From: Patiria miniata
Lineage: Eukaryota; Echinodermata; Asteroidea; Valvatida; Asterinidae
Direction of reading: 5' to 3'
NCBI RefSeq assembly: GCF_015706575.1
Contig: NW_024037069.1
Coordinates: 37,469,315-37,533,314 of the forward strand
DNA length: 64,000 bases
Shown here: positions 63,777-64,000 of the stretch, in pieces
Numbering within the stretch: the first letter of the stretch is position 1
Layout of the letters: every line of letters begins with the position of its first letter
Position numbers and translations under genes: made by a program
Notes under the pieces: model-generated
The model's database searches: none
Seen by the model: the letters and a program-made list of their open reading frames with translations, nothing else
Told to the model about the DNA's origin: nothing

Positions 63777-64000
63777 GCCAAAAAAAAAATAAGTCGGTCT
63801 CTGGTCAGCGCGCGCGTCGATTTTAATCATGCGCGTCGATCTTTTTTTTTCCAAAATGTTCCGCGGTAGCTCCAACAGCGCCCTTTATTTCCGCACCTCC
63901 TCAATTTTTTTTACCAAAAAGCACCAAGGAATGGGAAATTGCACCAAGGCAAATGATCGAAATCACCAAGGCAAATTATGGAGGACACCAATGTACATGA
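63777..64000 (-). mobile_element. MITE copy cut by the window end
   Basis: GGCCAAAAAAAAAATAAGTC, GGTCTCTGGTCAGCGCGCGC, ATTTTAATCATGCGCGTCGA, TGTTCCGCGGTAGCTCCAAC and GCACCAAGGAATGGGAAATT mirror 43442 back to about 43210. The remainder lies beyond the window. Confidence 0.85.

Overview
This is eukaryotic, intron-rich nuclear DNA of modest GC content. It is packed with short inverted-repeat transposons, tRNA-derived SINEs, palindromic satellites and poly-C/poly-G runs. The protein content (an eRF3 gene of animal type, and secreted proteins with a farnesoic-acid-O-methyltransferase-like domain) together with the repeat style suggests a marine invertebrate deuterostome. An echinoderm, perhaps a sea star, is my best guess; the sequence alone does not prove it. 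No organelle, bacterial or viral genes are seen.

Layout. (1) About 0-1.2 kb: the end of a TTAA-flanked MITE and a 360-bp foldback repeat. (2) About 1.2-19.0 kb: one very large nested palindrome. Its outer arms are tandem arrays of a roughly 380-bp unit, its inner arms are arrays of a related roughly 205-bp unit, and the turning point is near 12.79 kb. The left arm is split by a 6.7-kb non-coding insertion (about 3450-10192) holding several copies of a second repeat family, a 750-bp TTGATG-type minisatellite and a perfect terminal hairpin. (3) 19.1-20.1 kb: a foldback element whose ends are strings of short palindromes. (4) 20-26 kb: non-coding DNA with poly-C/G-bearing repeats and a self-complementary 16-bp satellite. 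(5) 26.7-39.1 kb: two tandem paralogous genes on the minus strand (A, 26733-29322; B, 35580-39083). Each has three exons with identical intron phases and encodes a small secreted protein with a C-terminal FAMeT-like (Methyltransf_FA) domain. (6) 39-41.8 kb: foldback repeat, poly-C repeats and a tRNA-like relic. (7) 41854-59295, plus strand: a complete 15-exon gene for the translation termination GTPase eRF3 (GSPT1/GSPT2 orthologue, 587 residues). All 14 introns are GT-AG and they host two SINEs with target-site duplications, several MITEs and a minisatellite. (8) 60-64 kb: further TTAA-flanked MITEs, two of them head-to-head, and at the window edge a second copy of the MITE in eRF3 intron 1.

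The eRF3 gene is housekeeping: its product binds eRF1 and poly(A)-binding protein during translation termination. The two minus-strand genes look like a local duplication of a secreted-protein gene of unknown function. Everything else I can support is repeat DNA. Most open reading frames of 60-170 codons in the window fall in repeats or introns and show no protein-like features.
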